NCBI GenBank assembly: GCA_020850945.1
Contig: JADZDR010000077.1
Coordinates: 1 to 54,981 of the forward strand
Direction: 5' to 3'
From: Acidimicrobiia bacterium
GTDB lineage: Bacteria; Actinomycetota; Acidimicrobiia; UBA2766
DNA length: 54,981 nucleotides
Part shown: positions 26,556 to 35,677 of the stretch, one piece after another
Position numbering within the stretch: position 1 is the stretch's first letter
Layout of the letters: every line of letters starts with the position of its first letter
Position numbers and translations under genes: made by a program
Notes under the pieces: generated by a model
The model's database searches: none
What the model was told of the DNA's origin: nothing
What the model saw: only the letters and a program-made list of their open reading frames with translations

Positions 26556-26990
26556 GTGCCTGCAGCAGTCCTCACTCTCGCGAAGGTCGCGTTTCTCGTG
26601 GTCCTTTTCGCCTTCATCGCGTGGAGCCTGCGCGTCGTGATCCGGGAACTGCGCGAGAGCGCCGAGGGCGCAGGCGCCGCACCCGATCTCACCCTCGCCC
26701 GCCCCGCCGAGCTCGAGGTCAAGGAGCCGCCGGAGCATCGCGGCACCCGCATACCCCTCGTTCACGGGCTCACGATCGGCAGATCGGACGCGGCCAACCT
26801 CCAGCTCGACGATGCGTACGTGAGCGGAACGCATGCTGTGATCACGGCCCGTGGAGACGACTTCTTCGTCACGGACGAAAGCTCGAGCAACGGTACGTAC
26901 GTGAACCGGCGGCGCATCGGCGGGGCGACGCTACTGCGCAGGGGCGACACGGTCCAGATAGGCCGCACCGTCCTCGAGGTCGTGAAATGA
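26556..26990 (+). CDS. fhaB: FhaB-like FHA-domain protein
   Basis: A 144-residue protein with an N-terminal membrane helix (about 6-22, LAKVAFLVVLFAFIAWSL). The FHA domain (about 65-140) contains LTIGRSDAANLQLDD, VSGTHAVITA and DESSSNGTYVN. In mycobacteria FhaB (FipA) is a PknB target bridging kinase signalling and division. The start is GTG 26556 because an ATG would lie inside fhaA. It overlaps pstP by 4 nt (ATGA). Confidence 0.9.
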   Translation: MPAAVLTLAKVAFLVVLFAFIAWSLRVVIRELRESAEGAGAAPDLTLARPAELEVKEPPEHRGTRIPLVHGLTIGRSDAANLQLDDAYVSGTHAVITARGDDFFVTDESSSNGTYVNRRRIGGATLLRRGDTVQIGRTVLEVVK

Positions 26991-28315
26991 GGATGCGCCA
27001 GGCCGCGCGCAGCGACACCGGCAAGGTGCGCGAGCACAACGAGGACTCCTACCTCGTGCGGGCTCCGGTCTTCGCCGTCGCCGACGGCATGGGGGGCCAC
27101 GAAGCGGGTGAGGTCGCATCCTCCGTCTCCCTCTCCGTGTTCGAGGACGCGGTCCCGGACGAGACCGCGCCCGCGAACTGGATGACCGAGATCCTCGAAC
27201 GGGCGAACGCGGCTGTGTACGAGGCCGGAACCCACACGGGTGGCATGCTGCGCATGGGCACCACACTCACCGCCGCCTACGTCACAGCAGACTCCGTGTG
27301 GCTGGGGCACGTAGGAGACTCGCGTGCCTACCTGCTCCGCGACACCGAACTGCGCCAACTCACGGACGACCACTCCCTCGTCGCCGAATGGGTGCGGGAC
27401 GGACGCCTCACGGCAGAGGAGGCCGCCCTCCACCCGCAGCGTTCCGTGATAACCCGGGCGCTTGGCATCGAACCCGACGTGCAGATCGATGTGAGCCGGA
27501 TCACGCCCCAGCAGGGTGACCGTATCCTCCTCTGCTCGGACGGGCTCACAGGGGAGCTCTCCGACGCCGAGATCTGCGGGATCCTCCGCGAGGAAGTGGA
27601 GCCGGAGACGGCGGCACAGGTGCTCGTCGACACCGCGAACGACCACGGGGGCGAGGACAACATCACCGTCGTCGTCATCGACTTCCTCGACGACCCGCTG
27701 CCGGCAACGCCAGGTATTCGGCCCGAACCCCAGGCGGCCCCATCCCCAGCAGAAGACGAGACCGCGCCCGCCACGGCGACAGAGCCCGTCGCGTCCCCGC
27801 CTCGGGCCGAGGGCAGCCCCGGGCTCGTCGTGCGCGACCTCCCTTCGGAAGGGCGGGCGGAAGGGCGGGGCGAGGCGCGGGGCGCCGACGAATCCGCCGG
27901 GGTCCCCGGTGGCCGCCGTTTCTGGATCCGCTTCGGCATGTGGGCAGCACTCACGCTCGTGATCGTGCTCGGTGGCTGGATCGGCCTCAACTGGTACATC
28001 TCGTCGTCGTGGTACGTGGGAGTCCACGACGGGAACGTGACGGTCTTCCAGGGAGTACCGGAGGGAGTGCTCGGCATGTCGACGGGTCGCGTCTGGGACC
28101 GCACGTCGCTTCCCGTGACCCTCCTGCCGACGACGACACGCGAGAAGGTCGAGGCAGGTATCGCCGCCGACAGCCGTGAGGACGCAGAGGAGATCGTCGC
28201 CAACCTGCGAGAACAGGCGATGCCGACCACGACCACGACGACAACCCCGACGACGACCACGACGACCCCGACGATGGCCCCCCTGCCACCCACCCCCGGG
28301 GCACCGCCTCCATGA
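26987..28315 (+). CDS. pstP: PP2C-type serine/threonine phosphatase
   Basis: A 442-residue phosphatase that would reverse PknB phosphorylation at the membrane. The PP2C metal motifs are all present: HNEDSYLV, VADGMGGHEAGE, GHVGDSRAYLL, CSDGLTGELSD and GGEDNITVVV. A charged Pro/Ala linker (about 245-300) precedes one membrane helix (ALTLVIVLGGWIGLNWYI). A small extracytoplasmic domain follows, then a C-terminal Thr/Pro low-complexity tail encoded near 28222-28275. It overlaps both neighbours by 4 nt. Confidence 0.95.
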   Translation: MRMRQAARSDTGKVREHNEDSYLVRAPVFAVADGMGGHEAGEVASSVSLSVFEDAVPDETAPANWMTEILERANAAVYEAGTHTGGMLRMGTTLTAAYVTADSVWLGHVGDSRAYLLRDTELRQLTDDHSLVAEWVRDGRLTAEEAALHPQRSVITRALGIEPDVQIDVSRITPQQGDRILLCSDGLTGELSDAEICGILREEVEPETAAQVLVDTANDHGGEDNITVVVIDFLDDPLPATPGIRPEPQAAPSPAEDETAPATATEPVASPPRAEGSPGLVVRDLPSEGRAEGRGEARGADESAGVPGGRRFWIRFGMWAALTLVIVLGGWIGLNWYISSSWYVGVHDGNVTVFQGVPEGVLGMSTGRVWDRTSLPVTLLPTTTREKVEAGIAADSREDAEEIVANLREQAMPTTTTTTTPTTTTTTPTMAPLPPTPGAPPP

Positions 28316-29715
28316 CGGCTGACGCTGCGCTCACCGTACGGCACACCGCCCGCAGGCGCAGACGCACAGAGGCCGCCCTCCTCGTCCTCGCGTGGTTCCT
28401 GTCGATCGGCGCCCGCCTTCTCACCCAGCTCGCGTCGAGCGACACGATCCCGGACGACACGCTCGTCATGGCGGCTCTCATAGGCGCCCTCTTCCTCGCC
28501 TCGCACCTGGCCGTGCGCCGCCTCGCCCCCAACGCCTCACCTGTCCTCCTCCCCCTCGCAGGCCTTCTCGCCGGGATCGGCTGGGCGGTCGTCGCCCGCC
28601 TCGACCCGGGCCGCGCGACCGACCAGGGGACGTGGATCGTGATCGGCATCGCCGTGTTCGTGGGCGTCCTCGCCCTGTTGCGCGACTACAGGGTTCTCGA
28701 TCGCTACAGGTACACGTTGCTTGCACTCGGGGTCGTCCTGCTCCTCCTCCCCCTCGTCCCCGTGATCGGCCAGACCCGCAACGGGTCACGCCTCTGGGTC
28801 GAGGTCCCCGGCCTCGGCCTCGGCTTCCAGCCGGCCGAGTTCGCGAAGGTCCTCCTCGTCGCCTTCTTCGCGTCCTACCTGGGGGAACGCCGCGAGCTGA
28901 TCGCCATCGCACCCCGCAAAGTCGCAGGCGTCGGCATCCCGGACCTCAAGCACTTCGGACCCGTCCTCGCCGTGTGGGGCCTCACGATGGTGGTCATGAT
29001 CTTCGAGAAGGACCTCGGTTCGAGCCTCCTCATCTTCGCCGTGTTCCTCGCCATGCTCTACACGGCCACTGCCCGCGCGGCCTACGTCCTCGTCGGACTC
29101 GTCCTCTTCGCGATCGGCGCCCTCATCGCCTACGAGCTCTTCGGACACGTCCAGACGCGGGTGGCCGGCTGGCTCGATCCGTTCGATCCCGAGACCGTCG
29201 GCGCCGGCACGTTCCAGATCGCCCAGTCTCTGTTCGCGCTGGCCGCCGGGGGCCTCTGGGGCACCGGCCTCGGCCTCGGCTACGGCCTCGGACCGGACAA
29301 GCCCGTGCTCCTACCCGAGCGGACCACCGACTCGATCTTCGTCGCCTACGCCTACGAGCTCGGGTTCGTCGGTGCCGTCGCCATGCTCCTCGCCTACCTC
29401 ACACTCGTCGTGAGTGGCATGCGTGTCGCCCTGCGCTGTGCCGAGCCCTTCGGCAAGCTCCTCGCCGCCGGTCTCTCCATCACGCTGGGCGTGCAGTCCT
29501 TCATCATCATCGGGGGCGTCACACGGGTCATCCCCCTCACCGGGATCACGCTGCCGTTCGTCTCATACGGGGGCAGCTCCATCCTCGCGAACATGGCGAT
29601 CCTCGCAATCCTCCTCGCGATCAGCGACCAGACGGTCAGTGGTCCGCGTGGCCACGGGCTCGTGCGCCGCAAGCCCCTCGCAGTCGGCACACCGCTGCCC
29701 GAGGGCGCGACATGA
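28312..29715 (+). CDS. rodA: FtsW/RodA/SpoVE (SEDS) peptidoglycan polymerase
   Basis: A 467-residue polytopic SEDS glycosyltransferase that polymerises lipid II together with a class B PBP. Family landmarks are GQTRNGSRLWVEVPG followed by FQPAEFAKV, FEKDLGSSLLIFAVF, a large extracytoplasmic loop with TDSIFVAYAYELG, and the C-terminal PLTGITLPFVSYGGSSILAN. It is translationally coupled to pstP and to the PBP gene pbpA (4-nt overlaps), matching the conserved actinobacterial rodA-pbpA pair. Confidence 0.95.
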   Translation: MTADAALTVRHTARRRRRTEAALLVLAWFLSIGARLLTQLASSDTIPDDTLVMAALIGALFLASHLAVRRLAPNASPVLLPLAGLLAGIGWAVVARLDPGRATDQGTWIVIGIAVFVGVLALLRDYRVLDRYRYTLLALGVVLLLLPLVPVIGQTRNGSRLWVEVPGLGLGFQPAEFAKVLLVAFFASYLGERRELIAIAPRKVAGVGIPDLKHFGPVLAVWGLTMVVMIFEKDLGSSLLIFAVFLAMLYTATARAAYVLVGLVLFAIGALIAYELFGHVQTRVAGWLDPFDPETVGAGTFQIAQSLFALAAGGLWGTGLGLGYGLGPDKPVLLPERTTDSIFVAYAYELGFVGAVAMLLAYLTLVVSGMRVALRCAEPFGKLLAAGLSITLGVQSFIIIGGVTRVIPLTGITLPFVSYGGSSILANMAILAILLAISDQTVSGPRGHGLVRRKPLAVGTPLPEGAT

Positions 29716-31142
29716 ACCGCCAGCTCCGCCAGATCGGCTACGTGATCGTGGTGCTGTTCGTCGTACTCATCGCGAATCTCGTCTGGATCCAGATCGTCGA
29801 TGCCGAGAACATCTCCGCCAACGACGCGAACACGAGCCGTCGGCTCGAGCAGCAGTTCTCCGTGGAGCGGGGACCGATCCTCGCGGCGGACGGCACGGTC
29901 CTCGCCCGCAGTGTCCCGAATCCGGCCGGACCGTTCGCCTACCGGCGCAACTACCCCGAACCGGGTCTCATGGCATCCGTGGTCGGCTTCCAGTCCCTCA
30001 CGCGCACGTTCCTCAGCGAGAACGCCTTCGACAGGCTGTTGCAGGGGTCGGACAAACCGGTCACGCAGTCATCCGTCCTCGAACGTCTCGAGGGAGACGT
30101 GACGGGGAACACGGTGCAGGTCTCCATCCGGCCCGACGTGCAGCGTGCCGCCGCGGACGCGCTCGACGGCCGCACGGGTGCCGTCTTCGCCCTCGACCCC
30201 AAGACAGGCGCGGTCCTCGCCTCGTATTCCGATCCGACCTACGACCCGAACCTGCTCACGACGCAGAGCACGGCCGGGCTCGCCGAGGCGGCGACAGCCC
30301 TCCAGGCGGATCCGGCCAACCCGCAACTTCCCCGCGCGTTCCGGGAGGTCTATCCGCCCGGCTCGACGTTCAAGATCGTGACGGCCGCGGCGGCGCTCGA
30401 GTCGGGGGTCGCAACCCCCGAGACCGAATACCCGGTCCTGAGCGAGATCGAGCTGCCGAACACGAACGGGCTGGTCCTCGAGAACTTCGACGGAGCGTCG
30501 TGCGGCGGCAGCCTCGTCGAATCGTTCGCGCGCTCCTGTAACACGGTCTTCGCCCAGCTCGCACGCGACGTCGGGGCGGCCCGGCTCGTGGCGACGGCCG
30601 AGGCGTTCGGCTTCAACTCGCGGCCGCCCTTCGAGCTCGGCGCCGTCGAATCCACGATCCCGTCCGCCTCCACCTTCGCGACCGACATTCCGGGACTGAT
30701 GAAGAGTGGAATCGGCCAGCAGGACGTGCGGGCGACACCCATGCAGATGGCACTTGTCGCGGCTGGCGTCGCCAACGCGGGACGCATCATGCAACCCCAG
30801 GTCTTCTCCGAGGCGCGGGACGAGAAGGGCAACCTGATCCGTGCGGTCGAACCGCGGGAGTGGCGCACTGCGATCACGCCCGGGACCGCGGCGACGCTGC
30901 GTGACATGATGATCGACGTGGTGGAGTCCGGCACGGGCCGGGGCGCGCAGATCGACGGGGTGACAGTGGCCGGCAAGACCGGCACGGCCGAGGCGGGGGA
31001 ACGCACGGACGCCTGGTTCACGGGCTTCGCGCCCGCCGAGGACCCCCGCGTCGCCGTCGCCGTGGTCGTCGTGGGTGGCGGCTCGGGGGGTGGCGTCGCC
31101 GCCCCCGTCGCGCGTGCCGTCATGGAGGCGGCGCTGCAGTGA
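29712..31142 (+). CDS. pbpA: Class B penicillin-binding protein (transpeptidase)
   Basis: A 476-residue bitopic transpeptidase that crosslinks peptidoglycan outside the membrane. An N-terminal anchor (8-27) and a short pedestal domain lead to a transpeptidase domain. SxxK is STFK at 218-221, SxN is SCN at 275-277 and KTG is at 422-424. It probably forms a complex with the coupled RodA. Unlike longer PBP2-type proteins it lacks an extended dimerisation domain, as in mycobacterial PbpA. Confidence 0.95.
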   Translation: MNRQLRQIGYVIVVLFVVLIANLVWIQIVDAENISANDANTSRRLEQQFSVERGPILAADGTVLARSVPNPAGPFAYRRNYPEPGLMASVVGFQSLTRTFLSENAFDRLLQGSDKPVTQSSVLERLEGDVTGNTVQVSIRPDVQRAAADALDGRTGAVFALDPKTGAVLASYSDPTYDPNLLTTQSTAGLAEAATALQADPANPQLPRAFREVYPPGSTFKIVTAAAALESGVATPETEYPVLSEIELPNTNGLVLENFDGASCGGSLVESFARSCNTVFAQLARDVGAARLVATAEAFGFNSRPPFELGAVESTIPSASTFATDIPGLMKSGIGQQDVRATPMQMALVAAGVANAGRIMQPQVFSEARDEKGNLIRAVEPREWRTAITPGTAATLRDMMIDVVESGTGRGAQIDGVTVAGKTGTAEAGERTDAWFTGFAPAEDPRVAVAVVVVGGGSGGGVAAPVARAVMEAALQ

Positions 31143-31265
31143 CGGACGGCATCGCTTGCACCGCTCACGATGTGCCCGTATGCGAGTGTGACCACGTAGA
31201 GTTCCACCGAGGAATACCGACGAACGAGACGGGGGCTTCCCCCATCTCACCCGATTGAACGAGTC

Positions 31266-33215
31266 ATGCCAGCCCCCTCGCAGTTCGGTGACAGGTACGC
31301 GGTCTCGAGGCCGATCGCCCGCGGGGGTATGGCGGAGGTCTTCCTCGCCACGGATCTGCGCCTCGACCGTCCCGTGGCAGTCAAGGTCCTCCACGACGAG
31401 TTCACCGCCAACTCCGCCTTCCTCGCCCGCTTCGAACGGGAGGCGCGGGCGATGGCCGGCCTCAACCATCCGACCATGGGTCAGGTCTACGACTACGGCC
31501 AGGAGAACGGCTCGCCCTACATCGTCATGGAATACGTGCGTGGTAAGACGATGCGTGACCTCCTGCGCGAGCAGAACACGCCGCCCCCGGAGCGGGCCGC
31601 CGAAGTCATGGCCGACGTGGCCGGGGCCCTCCAGTACGCGCATGATCACGGGATCGTGCATCGCGACGTGAAGCCGGCGAACATCATGATCGACGTCGAG
31701 GGGGCCGTGAAGGTCGCGGACTTCGGAATCGCGCAGGGAGCCGACGAGGACAACCAGCTCACCCAGGTCGGTGCGGTGGTCGGAACTGCCGCATACTTCT
31801 CCCCCGAGCAGGCACAGGGACATCTCGCCGACGCCCGTTCCGACGTGTACGCCATGGGTTGCGTCCTCTACGAGCTCCTGAGCGGCCAGCCGCCGTACAA
31901 CGGCGAGACCCCCTGGGCGATCGCCTACAAGCACGTGAACGAGAACGCCGTCCCCCCCTCGGCTCTCAACCCATCCGTCCCGCCGGACCTCGAAGCCGTG
32001 GTCGGCGTCGCCATGCAGAAGGATCCCGCGCGCCGCTACCAGTCGGCGGCCGAGATGCGTGAGGACCTCGTGCGCTGCTTGCGAGGGGAACGTCCCCGCG
32101 CTGCTCTCGGGCTCGTCGGGCTCGCCGCGGGTGGAGCTGCCGCGGCCGCGGCCGCGCAGACGTCTGTCATGGCGTCACAGGCGACATCCGTGCAGGCCAC
32201 GCAACAGGCCCCGCCCGCCGTAGGCGGCTCGTTTCCGGCCTCGTCGGCCTACCCGGTGTCCGCGGGCGAGCCGGTGCCGGACAAGCGCAAGCGGGCATGG
32301 GCCGTGATCGGCGTGATCCTCGCCCTGATCGCCGTCGGGGTCGGCACGTTCCTCCTCGTGCGCTCGTTCCTCGCGAGCTCGGGCAGCACCGAGATCCCCA
32401 ATGTCGTCGGCAAGCCGTCGGAGGAGGCTCAGGCCGAGTTGCGCCAGGCCGGTTTCGAAGTCGAGGTCGAGACCGTGCCCTCGAACGACATCGAGAAGGA
32501 CCACGTGATCCGGACTGATCCGGCCGCAGGCGAGAAGGCCGACGTCGGTTCGACCGTCAAGATGTTCGTCTCCGCCGGCCCGGCCGATGTCGCCGTGCCC
32601 GACGTCGTCGGTCTCTCGCTCGAGGAGGCGAAGGCCGCCTTGGAGGACGTCGGTTTCGATGTCGTGGTCGAGACGGCCACGAACGAGGCAGCGCGAGGCA
32701 CCGTCGTGGCGCAGGATCCCGCGCCCGGCGCCGAGGTGGCCGCGGGGTCGCAGGTGACGCTCACGGTTTCGGACGGTCCCGGTCAGGCTCGCGTCCCCGA
32801 CGTGCAGGGGACGAGCGAGGCGGATGCGATCGAGGAGCTGCGGGCGGCCGGGTTCGCTGTGACCGTGGTGCGCCAGCAGTCCGACGAGGCCGAGGGAACG
32901 GTCATCAGCCAGGTCCCGGGGCCGAGCACGCTGGCCGACAAGGGCTCGACCGTGACGATCACCGTGTCGGAAGGTCGGAACGTGACCGTGCCCGAGGTCG
33001 TGGGCAAGTCGCCCGTGGCCGCGACGAACCTCTTGCGTGACGCCGGCCTGCAGGTGAAGGCCCAGCCCTTCCCCTCGACGGATCCGTCCTGCACGCCGGG
33101 AAACGTCTGCGCCCAGGACCCTGACGCAGGCACCACTGTGAAGAAGGACACCGTCGTCACGATCTACATCGGCGAGGTCACACCGTCGAGCTCGACCACG
33201 ACCACTGCCCCCTGA
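31266..33215 (+). CDS. pknB: Transmembrane Ser/Thr kinase with four PASTA domains
   Basis: A 649-residue receptor kinase controlling cell-wall growth. The kinase domain (about 8-272) has the Gly loop IARGGMAEV, catalytic Lys40, HRDVKPAN (132-139) and DFG (152-154). An Ala-rich and Gln/Ser linker follows, then one membrane helix (344-366). Four extracytoplasmic PASTA repeats start at about 374, 440, 506 and 571; each opens with a VP(D/E)V-like motif and bears a DP/GP turn. They would sense muropeptides or lipid II. It is separated from pbpA by 123 nt, so it may have its own promoter. No second kinase (PknA) is present in the cluster. Confidence 0.96.
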   Translation: MPAPSQFGDRYAVSRPIARGGMAEVFLATDLRLDRPVAVKVLHDEFTANSAFLARFEREARAMAGLNHPTMGQVYDYGQENGSPYIVMEYVRGKTMRDLLREQNTPPPERAAEVMADVAGALQYAHDHGIVHRDVKPANIMIDVEGAVKVADFGIAQGADEDNQLTQVGAVVGTAAYFSPEQAQGHLADARSDVYAMGCVLYELLSGQPPYNGETPWAIAYKHVNENAVPPSALNPSVPPDLEAVVGVAMQKDPARRYQSAAEMREDLVRCLRGERPRAALGLVGLAAGGAAAAAAAQTSVMASQATSVQATQQAPPAVGGSFPASSAYPVSAGEPVPDKRKRAWAVIGVILALIAVGVGTFLLVRSFLASSGSTEIPNVVGKPSEEAQAELRQAGFEVEVETVPSNDIEKDHVIRTDPAAGEKADVGSTVKMFVSAGPADVAVPDVVGLSLEEAKAALEDVGFDVVVETATNEAARGTVVAQDPAPGAEVAAGSQVTLTVSDGPGQARVPDVQGTSEADAIEELRAAGFAVTVVRQQSDEAEGTVISQVPGPSTLADKGSTVTITVSEGRNVTVPEVVGKSPVAATNLLRDAGLQVKAQPFPSTDPSCTPGNVCAQDPDAGTTVKKDTVVTIYIGEVTPSSSTTTTAP

Positions 33216-33227
33216 CGCGGGCCGTCG

Positions 33228-33800
<573 letters not shown>

Positions 33801-33813
33801 CGGCGCACCCCGC

Positions 33814-34056
33814 TCAGAACTCGGCGGGTAGAAGACCCTCGACCCAGGGGAAGACCACGAACCAGAGGAGGATGATGACGCCCACGACCACGGCTGCGCC
33901 GATGGCGAGCTTGAGGGGTCGGGCGAGGCCCTTGCGTGCGTTCGTCCCCCCCACGTCCGCATCGCCGACATCGCCTTCGCTCGTGACCGGCGTTGCTTCC
34001 TCGATCTCCTCGTCCTCGTCGCTCACGTCCGCGTTCTTCACGTCCGCCTCGCTCAT
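33814..34056 (-). CDS. Small acidic single-pass membrane protein
   Basis: An 80-residue protein with a highly acidic N-terminal half (about 15 Asp/Glu in 35 residues) and one C-terminal membrane helix (about 50-72, [20 protein letters not shown]). ATG 34056 has GGAGGGG upstream and overlaps the sortase stop by 4 nt. No family recognised; its location between sortase and pabA suggests an accessory role in the envelope locus. Confidence 0.7.
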   Translation of the reverse strand: MSEADVKNADVSDEDEEIEEATPVTSEGDVGDADVGGTNARKGLARPLKLAIGAAVVVGVIILLWFVVFPWVEGLLPAEF

Positions 34057-34898
34057 TTCCGCCCCTCCATCCCGAGGAACGGTCCCGACTCCATGTCGGC
34101 GACGACGATGAGGCGCTCGCGGGCGGAGAACTTCGGGTTGCATGTCGTGAGGGTCAGCCGGCTCGGACCGCCCTGCGACGTGAACGTGCGCGCGGCCGAT
34201 TCCTTGCTCTCCAGTGAGTCGTGCGCCACAACCTGAGAGCCGAAGAGGTCGACGGTCTGGTCGCCCGCCGCGCCCGGCACGGTGACGCGGATCGGGTCCG
34301 TGTTGCTGTGCACGCGGTAGACCGTCTTGCCTGCCATGGTCTCGATCACTATCCGGTCGCCGGGGACGAGCTCGTCGAGGCGATTGAAGTCCGCTCCGTA
34401 CGTGACGCGGTGGGCGGACACAACCGAGTTCCCGGGCGTGCCGGGCGGTGCCGTGACGAGCATGTTCCCCGGCCCGCGCTTGAGGGCCTCGGTGTCCGTC
34501 CCCGCTACGACCATCGCGTTCAAGCCGAGCTTGGGGATCGTGATGCGGGCGATCGGGGCGCCGGTCGTCGCGGCAGCGTCGCGTTCGGCGTAGAGGGTGT
34601 CGAGGAGCGCCTGCCTGCCCTGCTCGCTCTCGAGAGCAGCGACCTCATCCATGAACTCCGCGGCCTGCGCCTCGAACTGCTTGCGCATCTCGGCCTGCGC
34701 ACGGGCGGTCTCGGCCCGCGTGCCCCAGAGCAGATACACAACGAAGAGGAGGAGGACGAGGCCGAGACAGATCAGCGTCCAACCCGCCCAGACGACCACG
34801 CGCCAGACGGTCTTCGACTTGGCCCGCTGCGGGGTGGGGCGGGCGGCCGGCTCTTCTTCGGGGATCTCGGTGTCGGGGCGGTCCAGTGTCGTAGTCAT
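34053..34898 (-). CDS. srtE: Class E sortase
   Basis: A 281-residue membrane-anchored transpeptidase that would attach sorting-signal proteins to peptidoglycan. A cytoplasmic tail and membrane helix (31-58) precede the sortase barrel. His163 is in the segment SVVSAHRVTYGADF, the catalytic Cys253 is in TLTTCNP, and the Arg is in SARERL (260-262), the TLTTC form typical of class E. Class E sortases usually process LAXTG-type substrates; I found no such substrate in the window. In Streptomyces, srtE genes occupy this same crgA-pknB neighbourhood. Confidence 0.93.
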   Translation of the reverse strand: MTTTLDRPDTEIPEEEPAARPTPQRAKSKTVWRVVVWAGWTLICLGLVLLLFVVYLLWGTRAETARAQAEMRKQFEAQAAEFMDEVAALESEQGRQALLDTLYAERDAAATTGAPIARITIPKLGLNAMVVAGTDTEALKRGPGNMLVTAPPGTPGNSVVSAHRVTYGADFNRLDELVPGDRIVIETMAGKTVYRVHSNTDPIRVTVPGAAGDQTVDLFGSQVVAHDSLESKESAARTFTSQGGPSRLTLTTCNPKFSARERLIVVADMESGPFLGMEGRK

Positions 34899-34906
34899 AA
34901 GGCTGT

Positions 34907-35149
34907 GTGCGCTACATTCCGCATGTGTCTCAGGAACCCCAGGCGAAACGGTCACGATACACGCCGCCGTCGTCGCGCAAGGCGCTGCCGAGTCCACGCT
35001 GGTACGTGGGAATCGTGCTCGGCTGCTTCGTAGTCGGCGTCGCCATCATAATCGGCAACTACGTGAGCGGAGATGCCAACAACCTCCTCCTGATCATCGG
35101 CCTCATCCTCATCCTCGTCGGATTCCTCCTCGCGATGCGCCTGCGCTGA
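34907..35149 (+). CDS. crgA: Cell division protein CrgA
   Basis: An 80-residue (or 74 from GTG 34925) septal membrane protein that helps coordinate FtsZ and peptidoglycan synthesis in actinobacteria. The cytoplasmic KRSRYTPPSSRK motif is followed by two membrane helices (about 33-52 and 58-76), ending FLLAMRLR as in CrgA/UPF0233. GTG 34925 lies 7 nt after a TACATT -10-like hexamer and could be a leaderless start. Divergent from srtE with only 8 nt between starts, so the promoters overlap. Confidence 0.9.
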   Translation: MRYIPHVSQEPQAKRSRYTPPSSRKALPSPRWYVGIVLGCFVVGVAIIIGNYVSGDANNLLLIIGLILILVGFLLAMRLR

Positions 35150-35177
35150 CCCTGCCCGAGTCCATACACTGCATCGC

Positions 35178-35465
35178 GTGACCTGGCTCGGTGATCATCC
35201 CTGGCTTCTCGTACCCCTCGCCGTCCTCGTCGCGTACATCGTCATCCGCCTCGGCTTCGCCGCGCTCCACATGCTCGGGACCGAGATGGAGCGACCCACC
35301 TCCGATCCACCTCTCACGAAGGACGTCGAAGGTGACGACGTGCGCTACCGCTGCATCGTGTGCGCGACCGAGGTGCGCATGACGAAGATCGCCGACGACG
35401 ACTTCGAGCCACCCCGGCATTGCCGGGAGGACATGCAACTCGTCGTGGAGGCGGGCGACGCCTGA
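35178..35465 (+). CDS. Small membrane protein with a Cys/His cluster
   Basis: A 95-residue protein with one N-terminal membrane helix (about 8-28, PWLLVPLAVLVAYIVIRLG). The short cytoplasmic domain carries CIVCATEV and a later HCRED, which could form a small zinc site. GTG 35178 starts 28 nt after crgA, so the two may be co-transcribed. Family unknown. Confidence 0.65.
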   Translation: MTWLGDHPWLLVPLAVLVAYIVIRLGFAALHMLGTEMERPTSDPPLTKDVEGDDVRYRCIVCATEVRMTKIADDDFEPPRHCREDMQLVVEAGDA

Positions 35466-35495
35466 CACGGCGTGGCCAATTCGCGCGCTCTGTAC

Positions 35496-35549
35496 AGTGG
35501 TCCGACCACTTTGCGCGTTGTCCACAGGTGTGGACAACTCTGTGGGTAA
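35496..35549. promoter_or_regulatory. DnaA-box cluster with adjacent inverted repeat
   Basis: AGTGGTC (35496-35502) and GACCACT (35504-35510) form an inverted repeat. It is followed by TTGTCCACA (35518-35526), its exact inverse TGTGGACAA (35529-35537) and TGTGGGTAA (35541-35549, inverse of TTACCCACA). All three 9-mers fit the actinobacterial DnaA-box pattern, and the first two make a 20-bp palindrome around GG. The 212-nt gap between the crgA unit and the thiolase has no gene. It could be a DnaA-binding regulatory locus or part of an origin. Confidence 0.55.
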
Positions 35550-35677
35550 TGCCACGGATGAGATTCCCGAGGTGGGACTCCAATACGCGCGCGTGGCGTG
35601 GTGTACTGGGCAAAAGCCTGTGCACGGGCAGTGAACGCGGCGTGTGGCGGGGCGTCTCGCCCGGACGGACCGGCCCT

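Noticed and set aside
28222-28275. Repetitive ACG/ACC tract resembling a tandem repeat
   Set aside because: It encodes the Thr/Pro-rich C-terminal tail of PstP in frame; not an independent repeat element.
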